A stretch of DNA of 64,000 bases from Setoptus koraiensis (taxonomy: Eukaryota > Arthropoda): assembly GCA_048013815.1 (NCBI GenBank), contig CM106586.1, forward strand, positions 19,592,001-19,656,000, read 5' to 3'. The translations under genes and the position numbers were made by a program. The notes under the pieces were generated by a model, which searched no databases, was not told the origin of the DNA, and saw only the letters and a program-made list of their open reading frames with translations. Numbering within the stretch: the first letter of the stretch is position 1; every line of letters begins with the position of its first letter. Of the stretch, positions 43,201 through 55,237 are shown one piece after another.

Positions 43201-46200
43201 GTTTGTCGCCTGCACCAACAGGGTGTAATTGGCCTTGCGTTCGCGGTCGAGCGGTTTTGTGGCGCGCAGCCTGTGACTGTAGCGATCCAATTCAAATATT
43301 TGCTCGGCGTCGTCGCTGTCCACAATGAAGTAGCACGGGGCGCCGGGTCGCGCAGCGCCGCTTGCGCCCGGCCGCACAGTGGTGACAGTGCCAGACAATT
43401 TGTTGTGGTGGCGCGGCCGGCCCGTAGCGGGCGGTCCCGAGTCCGCCGGGCCGGTGTTTATGAGCGCAGGATCGTCGTCCAAATTGGTCGTGGGCCACAG
43501 CTCGAACCACTCCAGGCCCGGCTCGAGATTTTCCGTGAATTGAACCTGTTGCACTTGCTGGTCAAATTCGGGCTGATAGTCGCCCGAGTTCACAATCATA
43601 ATGTTCACGTCCATGTCGCTAGAGAGCGCCGTCGGCTGTCCGAGATCCTGCGCCTGAACGCGAATTGTGTAATACTTTTTCACCTGTCTATTGAACAGCC
43701 TGTTGGTCACTATTTGGCCCGTGTTCCGGTCAATGCTGAACGCTTGCCAATCTTGCGATTGCACGCCGCTTGTGCGCAACGAATACTGTACCTGTCCGTT
43801 GGGCCCGTGATCCGCGTCGCTGGCCTCTATTTGCACGACTTGGGTGCCCAGCGTTGCGTTCTCCAATACCCTGATGGTGTGATTTAGCGGGGGCCGCACG
43901 AACACGGGCGAATGGTCGTTGACGTCCTGAACGCAAATGTTGATCACGCGCACCGACGACAGCGCCGCCAGCGGATTCTTGTCGGTGGCGCGCACCATTA
44001 TCGAATAGTTTCCGACGCGGCCCTTCAGCGATTGCGTCACCACTATCTGGGCCTGTTGCTCACCTGTGGTGGCGCCACTTGCGCCCATTGCCGACAACTG
44101 ACCGGCGCTGGTAGTACCCTGGCTCACCAGCAGAGGCGACACATTGTCGTTTCTGTTCAGCGCTGCCGTCGTCGTTGTTGCCATTGTTGCCGTTGTTGCA
44201 ATTGTTGCCGTTGTGGTGGCAGGCTGACCACTGGATTGAGTGCTGGCAAACAGCGATCTGGGCACGCCGGCGCCCCCGCTGCCGCTGCCCAGGTAGCTGT
44301 GATGATGACGCAGTTGGGACGAGTGACCGGCCGCTAGGGGCGCCGAACGCTTGAATCGTCGCTCCAACGAGATCGCCTCGCTGTAGCGAGCGCCATCTAC
44401 GTCGCCGGTGTCGCCCACTTTGGGTTGCTGGTCGTGTTGCTCGTCTGAGTTGCTGGCCGCGGACTCGTCCGCGGCGGACTTGTCGTCGCTAGATGCCGCT
44501 CGATGCTGCTCATAGTGCCCACTTGTTGTGGCCAACTCTTGCCTATACGACAACTGATCGCCCGTAGCATCAGCGCCGATGGCCGACAGTCCCGCATCCA
44601 GCTGACTTACGGGCTCGCCGGAAGTGGGCGCGCCGGAAAACGCCGGCTGATCGGCGGCTTCGTGGGCGCGATGCATCGACGGCGACGGCTCTGCAACCGC
44701 CGCGGCCAGTGCTAGCCGCGGCTGGTTCGCGGTTTTGGCCGCTAGGTGGCCGGTGGGCGCCGAAACGGCCGAAATGGCCGTCAATTCCGACAGGGACGAA
44801 TCCAGGTCGAGACTGGTGGACGAAATGAGGTGATTGTTGGCGCTCGCTTGCTGCTGCGGCGGCTGTTGGTGCTTCGGCAGCGGCACTATGGCGAACAGGT
44901 CGCTGTCGCTAGAGGCCAACAGCGACAGCTCAATCTGACCGTTGGCCGTCTGCGGGTCGTCGGCATCGGTGGCCGTGATGAGCATTATGGGCTCGTTTAG
45001 TGGCTGAAATTCGCTGATCATTGTGCAAACCGGAAACGGTTTAGTTGTGGGCCCGGCGCTGAATATCATGGCTTGCTGCTGATGTTGCTGCTGGCCCGCT
45101 GGCGACTGGCGCTGATCGGGCTGTTGGTTTTGGTTGTTGTTGTTGTTGTTGATTGTGTTGTCCAGTATGATGGGCGCGTTGTCGTTGACGTCGCTGACGA
45201 TAATAGTGAACTGAGCAAATGCTCGCCTGCTCTCGCCCGTGGCAAAGCCGTAGTCGTAATTGTCGCAAGCCTCCACAATGAACGTGTAATGCTGGCGCTC
45301 CTCGCGATCCAACTGACCGGAAACTGTGAGCAGGCCGCTGTCGCGATCAATGCGAAACTTGCCGTCCACCGAGGCCCCGTCCAGCAGATAAGTGATGCGA
45401 CCGTTTAGGCCCGTGTCGGCGTCCTCGGCCGTGACGAAGGCCACGCGCTGGCCAATGGGTGCGTTCTCGCTGACGCTCACGTTGGTGTTTGGGGCCAGAA
45501 AGGGCACGCTTTGTTTGAGCAGCGACAATTGGGCCAGGTTTTGGTTGGTCGACGAGTGATTCGGGTCGACATTTGATGGCAGATAATTGGCATTGTTTGG
45601 CGTCACAGTAACAAGCTGCTGGTCGCCGCTGTTGGATTCGCCGCCCACCAGGGGCTCCAACGAGTGATCGCTGGAGTGATTTGGGGGCAGTGGCGGCGCT
45701 GCGCGTTGCCCCGTCGACAATGCCGATCCGGCGGCCGCCGTGAGGCGCCTCAGCGACAATTGATGATGATGATGATGGTGGTTGTGCATGTTATTTAGCA
45801 GCGATCGACTGACATTGACAAACACCGGATTGTTGTCGTTTTCGTCCCTAACGCTAATCAACAGTTGCGTGCTTCCGGTGAGCGATTGCGGCTGGCCGTA
45901 ATCCTCCGCCTTGATGGTGACATTTATCATGGAATATGTTTCGCGATCTATTTTGTCGTTGACGGTTATTTCGCCCGTTCTCGAGTTTATCCTGATGAGG
46001 CGCGTCATGTCGTACTGGCCGTCAATGGTGTACCTGAGCGTCTTGTTCAGATCGCGGTCGTCGGCCGTGACGGTGGCCACCAGGGTGCCGATGATGGAGT
46101 TTTCGTTCACCACGGCCTTGTATAGCGGCTTCTTGAAGGTGGGCCGGTTGTCGTTGACGTCTGCGCGCGATCACATGGGAGAGCAAATTGCATCATTAAT

Positions 46201-49200
46201 AATCAAAATATCAATTAATTAGCGATTGTAATCAATTACCAGTGATTAATTAATTAGGGCTGATTAACGCGAGATGTCGTCGTTGTTGTCTTGACTTACC
46301 TGTGACGCGCACCACGAGATACGCGTGCGCCACCTGGTTGGGCGTCTGGGCGGCAATGTCCTCCACTTGGAGGCGCAACTTGATCTGGTCGCACAGCTCC
46401 CTGTCCAGTTGTTTGGCCACCATAATGGTGCCCTCTACTGGCTCAATTTGGAATGTGTCCTTAATGAGATTGCCGTCGATGAGTATCATGTCCTCGTTTC
46501 GCGCCTCACTTTGGGCCCAATCGATCGAGTAGCGCAAGGTGGCGCTCGAGTCAGGATCTACGGCCACCACTCGAGTCACCACTAGTCCGTACGGCGCGTC
46601 CTCATTAACATACACGCTCATTATGGTCTGGCCGTTTGGGCTCATTTGGTGTTGCTGTTGCTGGCTGGCCCCTATCGCCGGATGATGGTGGCTGAACATG
46701 CGCGCTGTTTGACGGGCCCCGCTCGACGCGCCGCTCAGCCCCATCGGGCCGGCGCCAGCGGCTGCCGCGCCCAGCGACACAAATTCGGGCGACTTGTTGT
46801 TGACGTCGCTCACTGTTATGTTCACCAGGGCCGAGCCGGATTTTTGCTGCGACCCGAAAGAGCCGTCCAGCGCAATCACGTTCAGCAGATACTGGGTACG
46901 TTTGGTTGTTTCGCGGTCAATGTCCAAATTGGCACCGTACGCCACGGATATGACGCCCGAATCGGCGTCAATGACAAACTTGTCGCCGGCGCCCGACGAA
47001 ATGCGATAGTTGATCTTGCTGTTGGTGGGCGAGTGGTCGCCGTCCTGGGCCTGTACGTGCAGCACCTGGGTGCCCTCCTTGATGTCCTCGGGTATCGTCT
47101 TGGCGTAGACGGGCCGCGAGAAGGTGGGTGCGTGGTCGTTCTTGTCGTACACGAGCACGGTCACCTGAACGTGGTCGTGCAGCGCTTCCGGTTTGCCGCT
47201 GTCGCTGGCGCGAATGGTCAGATTGAATTGTTTTGTTTCGTCTCGCTTTTGCGCTATCCGCTCAAAGTCCAGGCCGCCGGGTACCGCGGGCGTACCCGCC
47301 ACTGAGTCGCCGCTACCGCCGCCGCCACCGCCACCGCTTTCGTTGCCACTGTCCCATGAATTGGGGCCGCTAGATGGCGCTGTCTGGTCCAACAGTGGCG
47401 AGCGCACTCTTATGCGGCCCGTCAGCGGATCAATGGTGAAATTGTGATTCGGGTCGCCCGCCACAATCGAGTAAGTGATGCGCGAATTGGCCGTGTTGGC
47501 CAGATCGCCGTCTATCGCTTGCACCTGAAGCGGACTCTGAAAGTCGGGCTCGTTCTCGTATATGCGCGCCTCGTACCTGTCCAACAAAAACTTGGGCGCC
47601 TGATCGTTGATGTCGGCCACCACAATGAGCAACTGGGTAGTGTTGCGGTTGCCCAGCCCGTTGTAGTCGCGCGCCTCCACAATCAGATGGTGCCGGCCAA
47701 TGGTTTCGCGGTCGAAGCCGTGATCGGCCGTGTTCAGGCTGATGAAGCCCGTCACCGGGTCCAGCGTGAACCGGCTCGCCTTTTCGCCCCGGATCTCGGT
47801 GTAGCGGATGCCCGCCGTGCCGTAGATGCCCGAGTCGAGGTCGGTGGCGCGCACCTGGCAAATGTGCATGCCCCTGATGGCGTTCTCGGGCACCTCGACC
47901 CGGTAGAGGGCCGAGTCGAACTGGGGGAAGTTGTCGTTGGCGTCTGCGCGGGGTGCGCGGGTTGCGTAATAGTGAGAGAGAGAGAGAGAGAAATCGGTTA
48001 GTCAGCAATCGGTCGGTGAGCGATGATTAATTAACCGGTAATTAATTAATGGATTAAATCAGTTAGTTAATGACCGGAAACCGACGCTCGTTGATTGGAC
48101 TCAGGCGACTCACCCTTCAGCTGGATGGTTATCTGGGCCTCGCTGGAGCGCGCCACCTGCTCGTGGGCACTGTTGGCCCCGCCTGAGGCCAGCTTCTCCT
48201 TGGCCACCACGGTCAGCTGAAACAATTTTATCCGCTCGTAATCCAGACCGACGGGCACGGGCGCCGAGCCGCTGCCGCTGCCGTTTCCGTTGCTGTGCGA
48301 CGCCCGCACCTTGATCATGAAGTTGGCCTCGTTTGTGGCCTCGCGGGGCCAAATGTCAAAGTATTCGCTGTAGTCGCCCTGCAGGTACAAATAGAAGCTG
48401 CCGTTGGTGCCCTGGTCGCGGTCGGTCACCTGAGCGAGCTGATGGTGCTGTTGCGCTTGTTGCTGCTGTTGCTGGTCCCAGGAGCCCGCGCCAGAGGGCG
48501 CCCCGACAAATGTCACCAGACTTTCGGGGGGCGAATTCTCGAGCAGTTCGCCATAATAGTGGCGCCTGTTGAATGTGGGTATCTCGTCGTTGACGTCCGT
48601 CAGCAGTATGGTCAGTTCCGTTGTGACGCTCAAGGGGGCGCTCGTTTGAGGAGCTGAGGCCTGTTGGCTGGCGTCGGGCACCTCGGTGGCCTGCACTTGC
48701 AGCACGTACGCGCCCGGCTGTTGCGACTGGGCCGCTGCCGCCGGGCCGAGGCCCGCAAGCGGTTGCCCAGCGGACGACACAGCCGTTGTGGCCGGCGGCC
48801 CGTTGAAGGGCTGCTCGCGGTCTAGCACGCCCGCCACACTTATGGCGCCCGTTTGGGCGTTTATCTGGAACAGTTGCTTGATGGACTGGCCGTTGGTGGC
48901 GCTGTCGAGCAGCTTGTACACGATCGGGTTGTTGATGCCCCGGTCGCCGTCAATGGCGGCCACGCGCACCACGCTCGAGCCGACGGGCAAATTCTCGGGT
49001 ATGCGCGTTATCGAGGGCACAAACGTGAACATGGGCGCCTGGTCCTCGCAATCCTCCACGCTGATCAGTATGCTGGCGGTGGCGGTCAGCCGCTCGTTTT
49101 CGATGGCCCGATCGATGGCCAAAATGCGCAGCTGATAGAGGGACTTTTGCTCGTAGTCGAGCTCGCTCAGCAGACTTATCACGCCCTTGCCGTCTTGCGT

Positions 49201-52200
49201 CTCAATGGTGAACATGCTCGAGCTGGAGTACTGGTTGTCCTTGTTGTCGATTTCCTGTTGCGGGCGGCGGGTTCGGGCGGCGGTCCGGGCAGTGTATTCG
49301 AGGGTCGGGATTTCGTTGACCGTTTGGAAATATTCGGCGGTTGGATAAGATTTGGAGATTTATGAAATTTAATCGTTGAAAAACCCTAATTTTAGAGTTA
49401 ATTTTGAGTCTCGGACGGAGCCGGAAAGCCGGACAAAAACCGGGCACTCACCTCGAGCTTGTAGATGACCTGGCCGAAGCGGCCCTCGTCCTGGTCGCTG
49501 GCCTCCAGGGTCTCCACGATGAGCGGCGTGCGCGCGTCCTCGGGTATGGAGATGGCCGTGCGGTACGGACCGAAGACCGGGTAGTTGTCGTTGATGTCCT
49601 CCACCTATCAACAGCGACCGTATGAATCACGCAATCATGGTGATGCAAGCGCATAGATGGCGGCACAGTGATAAAATGGTGATAAAATGGAGATAAAAAA
49701 ACAGTGATGAAATGGTGTTTTTTTTACGGTTTGCATAGGGGCCTTTAGGGAGGATTAGTCGGGAAATCAGTGAGTTTAAATCGGGGATTCTGCAGGTTGG
49801 TTGCATGGGCGCACTAATCACTTTTGGCGCTCTCATTAGCATTGTTTTCTGGCTCGGCGCTCTGGCAATTGTGGCCGTTTTGTTGGACGAGGCAATAAAG
49901 AAAAGTCGGCTCGGCCATCATGTAATTACGTCGGTGTTTCGAGTGGACGCTTCGAGCAAAACGGCGCCTTGGCGGCAACCGAAGCTTCGAGCCTTGGCGG
50001 CAACCGGAGCGTCAGGCCGAACGGCAACAACGGAGCGACGGCAACAAGTTGCCGTCGACGAGCGAGCCGCCGAGCGAGCCCGACGGCCAACTTGCACCGC
50101 ATCACCCTAATTTTGTGCCTAAATTTAGGGCCGAATTTTTTCAACTTATCACTAACCGGCTATTACATCATCGCCGGCCATCGCATCGTGGCCGGCTATC
50201 GCATCATGGCCGGCTATCACCGTTCGTAATCTACGTGCTTGAAAAGTATTGTTGTTGCATGATATTATCGTGTTGTTTATACGGTGTGTGTGTTTATAAT
50301 ATGTAATGTTTATCCAGCGGCAGCATGCCGTTGTTGCCCGTTACGTAACACAATGGAACAATGGAATCAACTTAAAAGTTGGTTTGTTGTAGGCGCCAAA
50401 GGATATGGCACACCAACGGCAGGCCAACGGTGCGCGATCCGCATTGTGTAATGAACAAACCGTCACGACAAACAACAACAAATCTGGGCGCCTTGGCCGT
50501 TTGTCGTCGGCATTGCAAGCCGATCTCGCCTCGTCTCGTCTCTCATTGTTATCAATATGCACCGTGGGCCATTACGCAACAACAACAACAACAACAACAG
50601 CACTCACACAAAAGAAACAACCAACAGGTAGTAGCGGGCTAAGCGGCTTGTTTGTGTGTCCGCTATTGTCGCCGCTGCCGACTTAATCCGCTATTGACCG
50701 CAATTTGTCCGTTCGCATCGGTCCTGGCAGATCCGAACGGACAAATTTGACCGGCCCGAGCGAGAGTCGCTCGTCGGCCGGCCCGCGCCGGGTCATCGCG
50801 CGATGGCCGCCGCCGCCGCCACTGCCGCACAATCAAGCTGGCTCTATCACTCTCAATTGTTGTTTGCGCCGCTCCCAAGATAATCTTCTCTAATGATCGT
50901 TTTGTTGTCGCTGCTGCTGCCGCCGCTATCTCGCCAATCGCCGGCCGCTCTGGCCATTGGCGGCCCGCGACTGTCGCGTCGCTTCCAGGAAACACAAATG
51001 GCTCGCTTGAAATGAATCGCCGGCCGCGATAAAGTGAGCCGCGATAAAATAAAATAAAATAAAATAAAGTGGTGACGATTGTGCGATTACTTACGATAAT
51101 TAGCATAGATTTCGTTATCTGCGCATTGTGTCCGGTTGGTGTCGCCATTGGCACGATGTGGATGGTGGGCAGCCAGAGAAAACCATTAGCGATTAGTTGA
51201 AACTTTCAAGTTGAAAGGGATACATTGAATAGATTGATTGATTGGCGCAGCTCTCCGATTCGCGCAGCCCGCAAACTGGCAAGACACTGGCGCTCTCTCG
51301 CGCAATCATAAATTGAAAAATGATAAAATTCAAAATAATCGCCGGCCCGGCCGTGCCGCGCGGCTAATTGATTGGCGACTCGCCAACTGTTGCTGTCGCT
51401 TGTTCAACTCACCCAGTTGCCCTTGCCCAATTTTCCGTCGGTTAGGGTTATTATCACCTGATAAGAGTCTGTGGTTTCCCTGTCGAGCTCTTTGCGCAAA
51501 TAAACATTTGCCTGATTTGGGGGCACATTCTCAATGCGCAACAAATCCGCCGCCAGTGAGCCTAGCACGCCAAACGTGAGCGTGTCCTCGTCGGGATCCT
51601 CGGCCTTCAATTGATAAATGAGCTTGCCAATGTTTGATTGGCCCTCTTTTACGCGCACCACTATTTCCGAACCGGAACCGGAAATGGCGGAATTAGCCGA
51701 GCCGGCGGCGCCGTTTATGAGTGAGGGTGCGTGATTTGCCTGATTGGGTGCACCGGCACCACCGGCCAGCGACAATGACGATGCCGTTGGTGCCGATGGC
51801 GCAACAAATCTTGGCGGAAAATTGTTGGCAATCATATTGTTGGTCAATTGATAGGCATCGGCGAACAATATGAAATTGTAATTGTTTGCTCGTGCTGTTG
51901 TTGTTGTTGTTGCTGCTGCTGTTTGGCCTCGCTCGAATGATAGTAGTAACCTGTTGCCCCATGGCAATAATAGTAAGTCAATTAGTAGAATTGACACAAA
52001 TAGTACAGTGGACAATGAACAGTGTTTGCGGTCGAGCCGCGACGACTTGCGCAACACAGAACACACCAGTGACCAGTTTAGTTTGGCATCAAGGTGAGCA
52101 TATGTGGTGTCGTTGGCTCGTGCGGTGGCGCTGCCGTCGTCTGGCCCCTCTTGCGAGCCGTCCAGTCGCTGCTGCTGCTGTTGGCAATTGTTTGTGGTGA

Positions 52201-52759
52201 TTAAATTAATTAATGTTTGGTTAGTTTTGGTAGTTAGTTGGTTGTTGTGATCAATTAACTTGAACTCAATTTGGCCGCCTCTGTTTGCAAAATCGTCGCT
52301 CGTCTCCTCGTTCGTCCTGTCCCGTCGCCCGCCGTCCATCTTGCTATCGGCACAGTGGGCACAGTGGGCGCAGTGGGCGCAGTGGGCGCAACCGGCCGCC
52401 CCGACGATCCTGTGGCACTCGGTCGGGCCGGCCAGCGCGGGCCTCATGTGATTCGTTTGCTCGAATGTTTGCGCCCCGCTGCACACTTCCGCTGGGCGCT
52501 TGTGATGCGCCGCTCTGTGATGAGATCCTGTGGTTTGCTGGTGGCGCTGCTGTTCGCATTCACCTGTCGGATTATTGTTCAAACAGGTTGCAATGTTGTG
52601 ATGTTGTCGGTGCGCAATTAATAACACACTGCTGTCGATTTGTTTCCCGTAGCGATGGCCGGCGCCGACGGCAGTGCAACGCACGCCCACATCAGTGCGC
52701 CCGGCGCCGCGGATATCGGGCCCGTGCGGTTGGTCCAGCTGTCTGAGGGCGCCTCGCAT
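40300..52759 (-). CDS. Cadherin-23-type protocadherin (CDH23 / insect Cad87A-like), 10 exons, about 3,197 aa
   Basis: Deduced minus-strand exons: 51413-52759, 51095-51118, 49452-49604, 48114-49254, 46300-47943, 42289-46160, 42083-42171, 41783-41869, 41224-41673, 40300-41086, all GT-AG with consistent phases. About 14 cadherin repeats are visible, shown by linkers such as EDINDNYP, DVNDNRP, DENDNNP and DVNDHSP and by LDRE motifs; several repeats hold long Q/N/S/A inserts. The membrane-proximal part matches vertebrate cadherin-23 (LRQDQRVKFVL, NITGAIVNVDSYKY, EVEKVLTLIDKN). A transmembrane helix lies at about 2848-2869, followed by KRQLKA, PNTNLHS and NPIWM, a polyQ/H/N tail and a C-terminal ETTEL, a class I PDZ ligand like that of CDH23. 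Role: calcium-dependent adhesion in microvilli or sensory bristles, anchored to PDZ scaffolds. The N-terminus is uncertain: the hydrophobic stretch (about 249-267) lies far from the first ATG; ATG 52339 is an alternative start. Confidence 0.9.
41885..41968. repeat. 10-bp tandem repeat, unit GGGCGATTTC
   Basis: About eight copies of GGGCGATWTY in the cadherin intron 41870-42082, starting within 20 bp of the acceptor of exon 41783-41869. On minus it reads CGAAATCGCC units, so it lies in the polypyrimidine region of that acceptor. Confidence 0.85.
47972..47992. repeat. GA microsatellite in cadherin intron
   Basis: Short GA run (CT on the coding strand) about 30 bp from the exon 46300-47943 acceptor; it serves as the polypyrimidine tract of the minus-strand acceptor. 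Confidence 0.75.
49605..51094 (-). other. Cadherin intron 2 (1.5 kb)
   Basis: Contains a three-copy repeat of GGCCGGCTATCGCATCRT (50155-50222), a CAA run (50575-50600) and an AAAAT run (51040-51066). No gene seen. It separates the 24-nt exon (51095-51118) from the exon for the first inter-repeat linker. Confidence 0.5.
52352..52391. repeat. 9-bp tandem repeat CAGTGGGCG within the cadherin 5' ORF
   Basis: Four to five copies of CAGTGGGCR. On minus, if translated, they give repeating CAH tripeptides just upstream of the alternative start at 52339. Confidence 0.8.
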
Positions 52760-52899
52760 CGCTATCTATTTCCTGTTTGATTGTGGACACACAAACGCGG
52801 ACAGACGCGCAATAACGACGCGCATGGATAATAAAATATAAAAATAGATTGTTGTTAGTCGTGTATCGTATGATATTATTATTATTATTTTGATTACTG

Positions 52900-53040
52900 T
52901 GCAATACTTCATGTGTGTAATGTGTGCATTACGTAATGCGTTATATGTACTATGCGATTTGTGCAATTTGTATTATGCAATGTGTAATGTGTATTATGCA
53001 ATGTGTATTATGTAAATTGGGTGTATTATGCAAGTGAGTG
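52900..53040. repeat. Degenerate TATTATGCAATGTG repeat
   Basis: Repeated variants of GTRTTATGCAATGTG and TAATGTGT over about 140 bp near the probable cadherin 5' end. Confidence 0.6.
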
Positions 53041-53727
53041 AAAGTGGCCGAAAGTTTGCGGTCGGGCCACCGGTCGGCCGAGCGGCGTCAGTGAGTTGTC
53101 ATGACTGGACATGGCGCTGTCGACAAAACGTGATTGAAGCTAGAGAAGCGGGAGAAGCGCTGACCGGCGATGGCCAGGCGGGGGCGAGCTCGAGGGGCAG
53201 AGATCGATGCCTTAATTAGACAGAACGGACACATTCGGTGGATCGGCTCGTTTGTGCATTGGTCCTTCGGTCACTTTGTTTGTCCGTCTGACTCTCAATT
53301 TGTTGTTGTTGTTGTTGTTGCAGTGGTTGTGTCAATTCGGTCTGCCCGACACACCGAATGTTTTGCAATGTTATGCAATGTTATGCAATCGCCGGCTAAT
53401 CTAATTATTATTAATGTCGGCCGGCCGATCAGCTGCGCTCGAGCCGTTGGCTTTTGAGCGTAGAAAGTCGCCACCATTAGCACACAAAATGGCACGACCC
53501 GATGGAAAGTGCAAAAGTGGCAGAGCCAGATCGTGATTTTATCTACTGTAACCGCGCTTGTTTGCCTTGCAGTTGCGCTGCAATTGCGACTCGCTGATAC
53601 CGCTTTTGCATGTCTTGCGCAACGTCTTCGCGGCCAGATAATCAAACAGTTGCGAGAATCCGACGGTGGCGAGAATCCGACGGTTGCGCGAATCGAGCTG
53701 TTGCCAGAACCGAGCTGTTGCGCGAAT

Positions 53728-53776
53728 TAGTCGCCGATTCAGTCGCCGATTCAGTCGCCGATTCAGTCGCCGAATT
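53728..53776. repeat. 12-bp tandem repeat AGTCGCCGATTC, 4 copies
   Basis: Four near-identical units, the last one AGTCGCCGAATTC, following a looser GCGAGAATCCGACGGTTG repeat at about 53650-53690. Confidence 0.85.
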
Positions 53777-53965
53777 CGTTAGCCGACGGTGGGATGTTTG
53801 CCCACCGACCAAGGCACACACACACACGCAATTAGCATTGGCCACTGGATAAAAAATCCGGATAAGAGCGCCGGTTCGTTGGCGGTGTGTCGCCGGTCTG
53901 TTGCCGGTTTGTTGGCGGCGGACCGAGCGGCGGCGCACGGGCGAGCGGCTATGCAAATCGCCCTT

Positions 53966-54057
53966 TTGCATTGGCATTTGTTGCGTCTGTTGCATTTGTT
54001 GCGTTTGTTGCATTTGTTGCATTTGTTGCATTTGTTGTATTTGCTGTGTTTGTTGCG
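53966..54057. repeat. 9-bp minisatellite, unit TTGCATTTG
   Basis: About nine copies of TTGYRTTTG. Open in all three plus frames and on minus (QQMQQM-type), which explains the ORFs stacked here. Confidence 0.85.
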
Positions 54058-54140
54058 CGCATATCAATGTCGCTAATGGCGCGCCGTTGCTCGCTTGCCA
54101 TCATCGATTAGTGCGCCTCTGCCGTCGAGCCGCCGCCGTC

Positions 54141-54171
54141 GACTCTCATCATGAGAGTCTCATGATGAGAC
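54141..54171. repeat. Compound palindrome GACTCTCAT-C-ATGAGAGTC
   Basis: A palindrome with two 9-bp perfect arms around one base runs directly into a second one with 7-bp arms (GTCTCAT-G-ATGAGAC), sharing bases. It could form a small cruciform or bind a dimeric protein. Confidence 0.7.
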
Positions 54172-54213
54172 TAATGCAAATCGGCCCATGACAGCGCCAA
54201 TTCGCACATGCCG

Positions 54214-54262
54214 TTTCGGCAGCATTTTCGAAGCATTTTCGAAGCATTTTCGAAGCATTTTC
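54214..54262. repeat. 11-bp tandem repeat CATTTTCGAAG, 4 copies
   Basis: Four head-to-tail copies ending in CATTTTCGCGCC. Confidence 0.85.
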
Positions 54263-55199
54263 GCGCCGTTCTCAAGCCGTTCTCGGGGCACTCTCTCGTT
54301 GCAAGATCTGGGCCAGCGGCCAAGACGCCGCCGGTGGCCGCAGCGAGATCTCGCCAAACGAGAATTTCGTCCACTAGCCAGCTGTTGCTGTGACGCTGTG
54401 GCCAGCGACACTGTCGGAGTAGCTCGAAATCGATTGAGGCGGCCAACGGGCCAACGGGCCGAACGGTGCCGGCGAAAGTGGCGCCACTAACGATGAGCGA
54501 GCCGGTCAATTAGTGTTGGCTGTGCCAGAAAACAAAGCGACAAACGAGCAGCAAAACAAACAGCCAACGCAATGCGAGACAAACACTTGTCGTTGTTTAT
54601 CGCCTTGTTTGCTCCACCTTTTCGTGTTACCTGTCGCAAGTGGCAGCGCAACCTGTGACGCAACCAGTGACGCAACTCGAGACGCCACTCGAGACGCGAC
54701 TTGTGACGCAACTCGCGACTTGTGACGCAACTTGTAACGGTCGCTGTCGGACAGCGTTGGCCGATGTTATCGGCGCGGAGTGGCTGTCGATTATTTTAGT
54801 GCCGAGCATCGGTAATTAACCTGCTGCCGGCGTTGCGAATGGCTCTGAATCGCTCTTGTTTGCCCACGAGCACGCATGCCGACTCTCGCCGACTTTCGAC
54901 GACTTTCGCCGAGTCTCGCGAACTGCGGCCGGACTCTCGCGGAATCTGCCCGGATCGGGTCGCTCCGAAGGCCGGCCGATCGGAACAGATTGTAGAGCGG
55001 GCAAATTTTGTTCACTCCACAGCGCTCTCGCCAGCCGCGAACGGATCGACGGGCCAACGGGCAGCGGACGGACGGACTGGCCGCTCGGGACAACAAACAA
55101 TCGCTCTCGTTGCCGCTACCTGTCGCAGCTGTCGACACTCATCAGCGTCGTTGTGCGATAATTAGCATGCCGCGCCATGTTTATCCAGTGGCTCACTGG

Positions 55200-55203
<4 letters not shown>

Positions 55204-55235
<32 letters not shown>
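55204..55235. repeat. GT microsatellite
   Basis: About 15 GT units, followed within 40 bp by a CAR tract (55267-55320). Confidence 0.9.

Positions 55236-55237
<2 letters not shown>

Noticed and set aside
42667-43887. 406-codon plus-strand ORF (and 46646-47305, 47444-48001)
   Set aside because: Exactly antisense to cadherin repeats; GC-rich codons with few TA-ending stops produce it. No domain, no splice structure.
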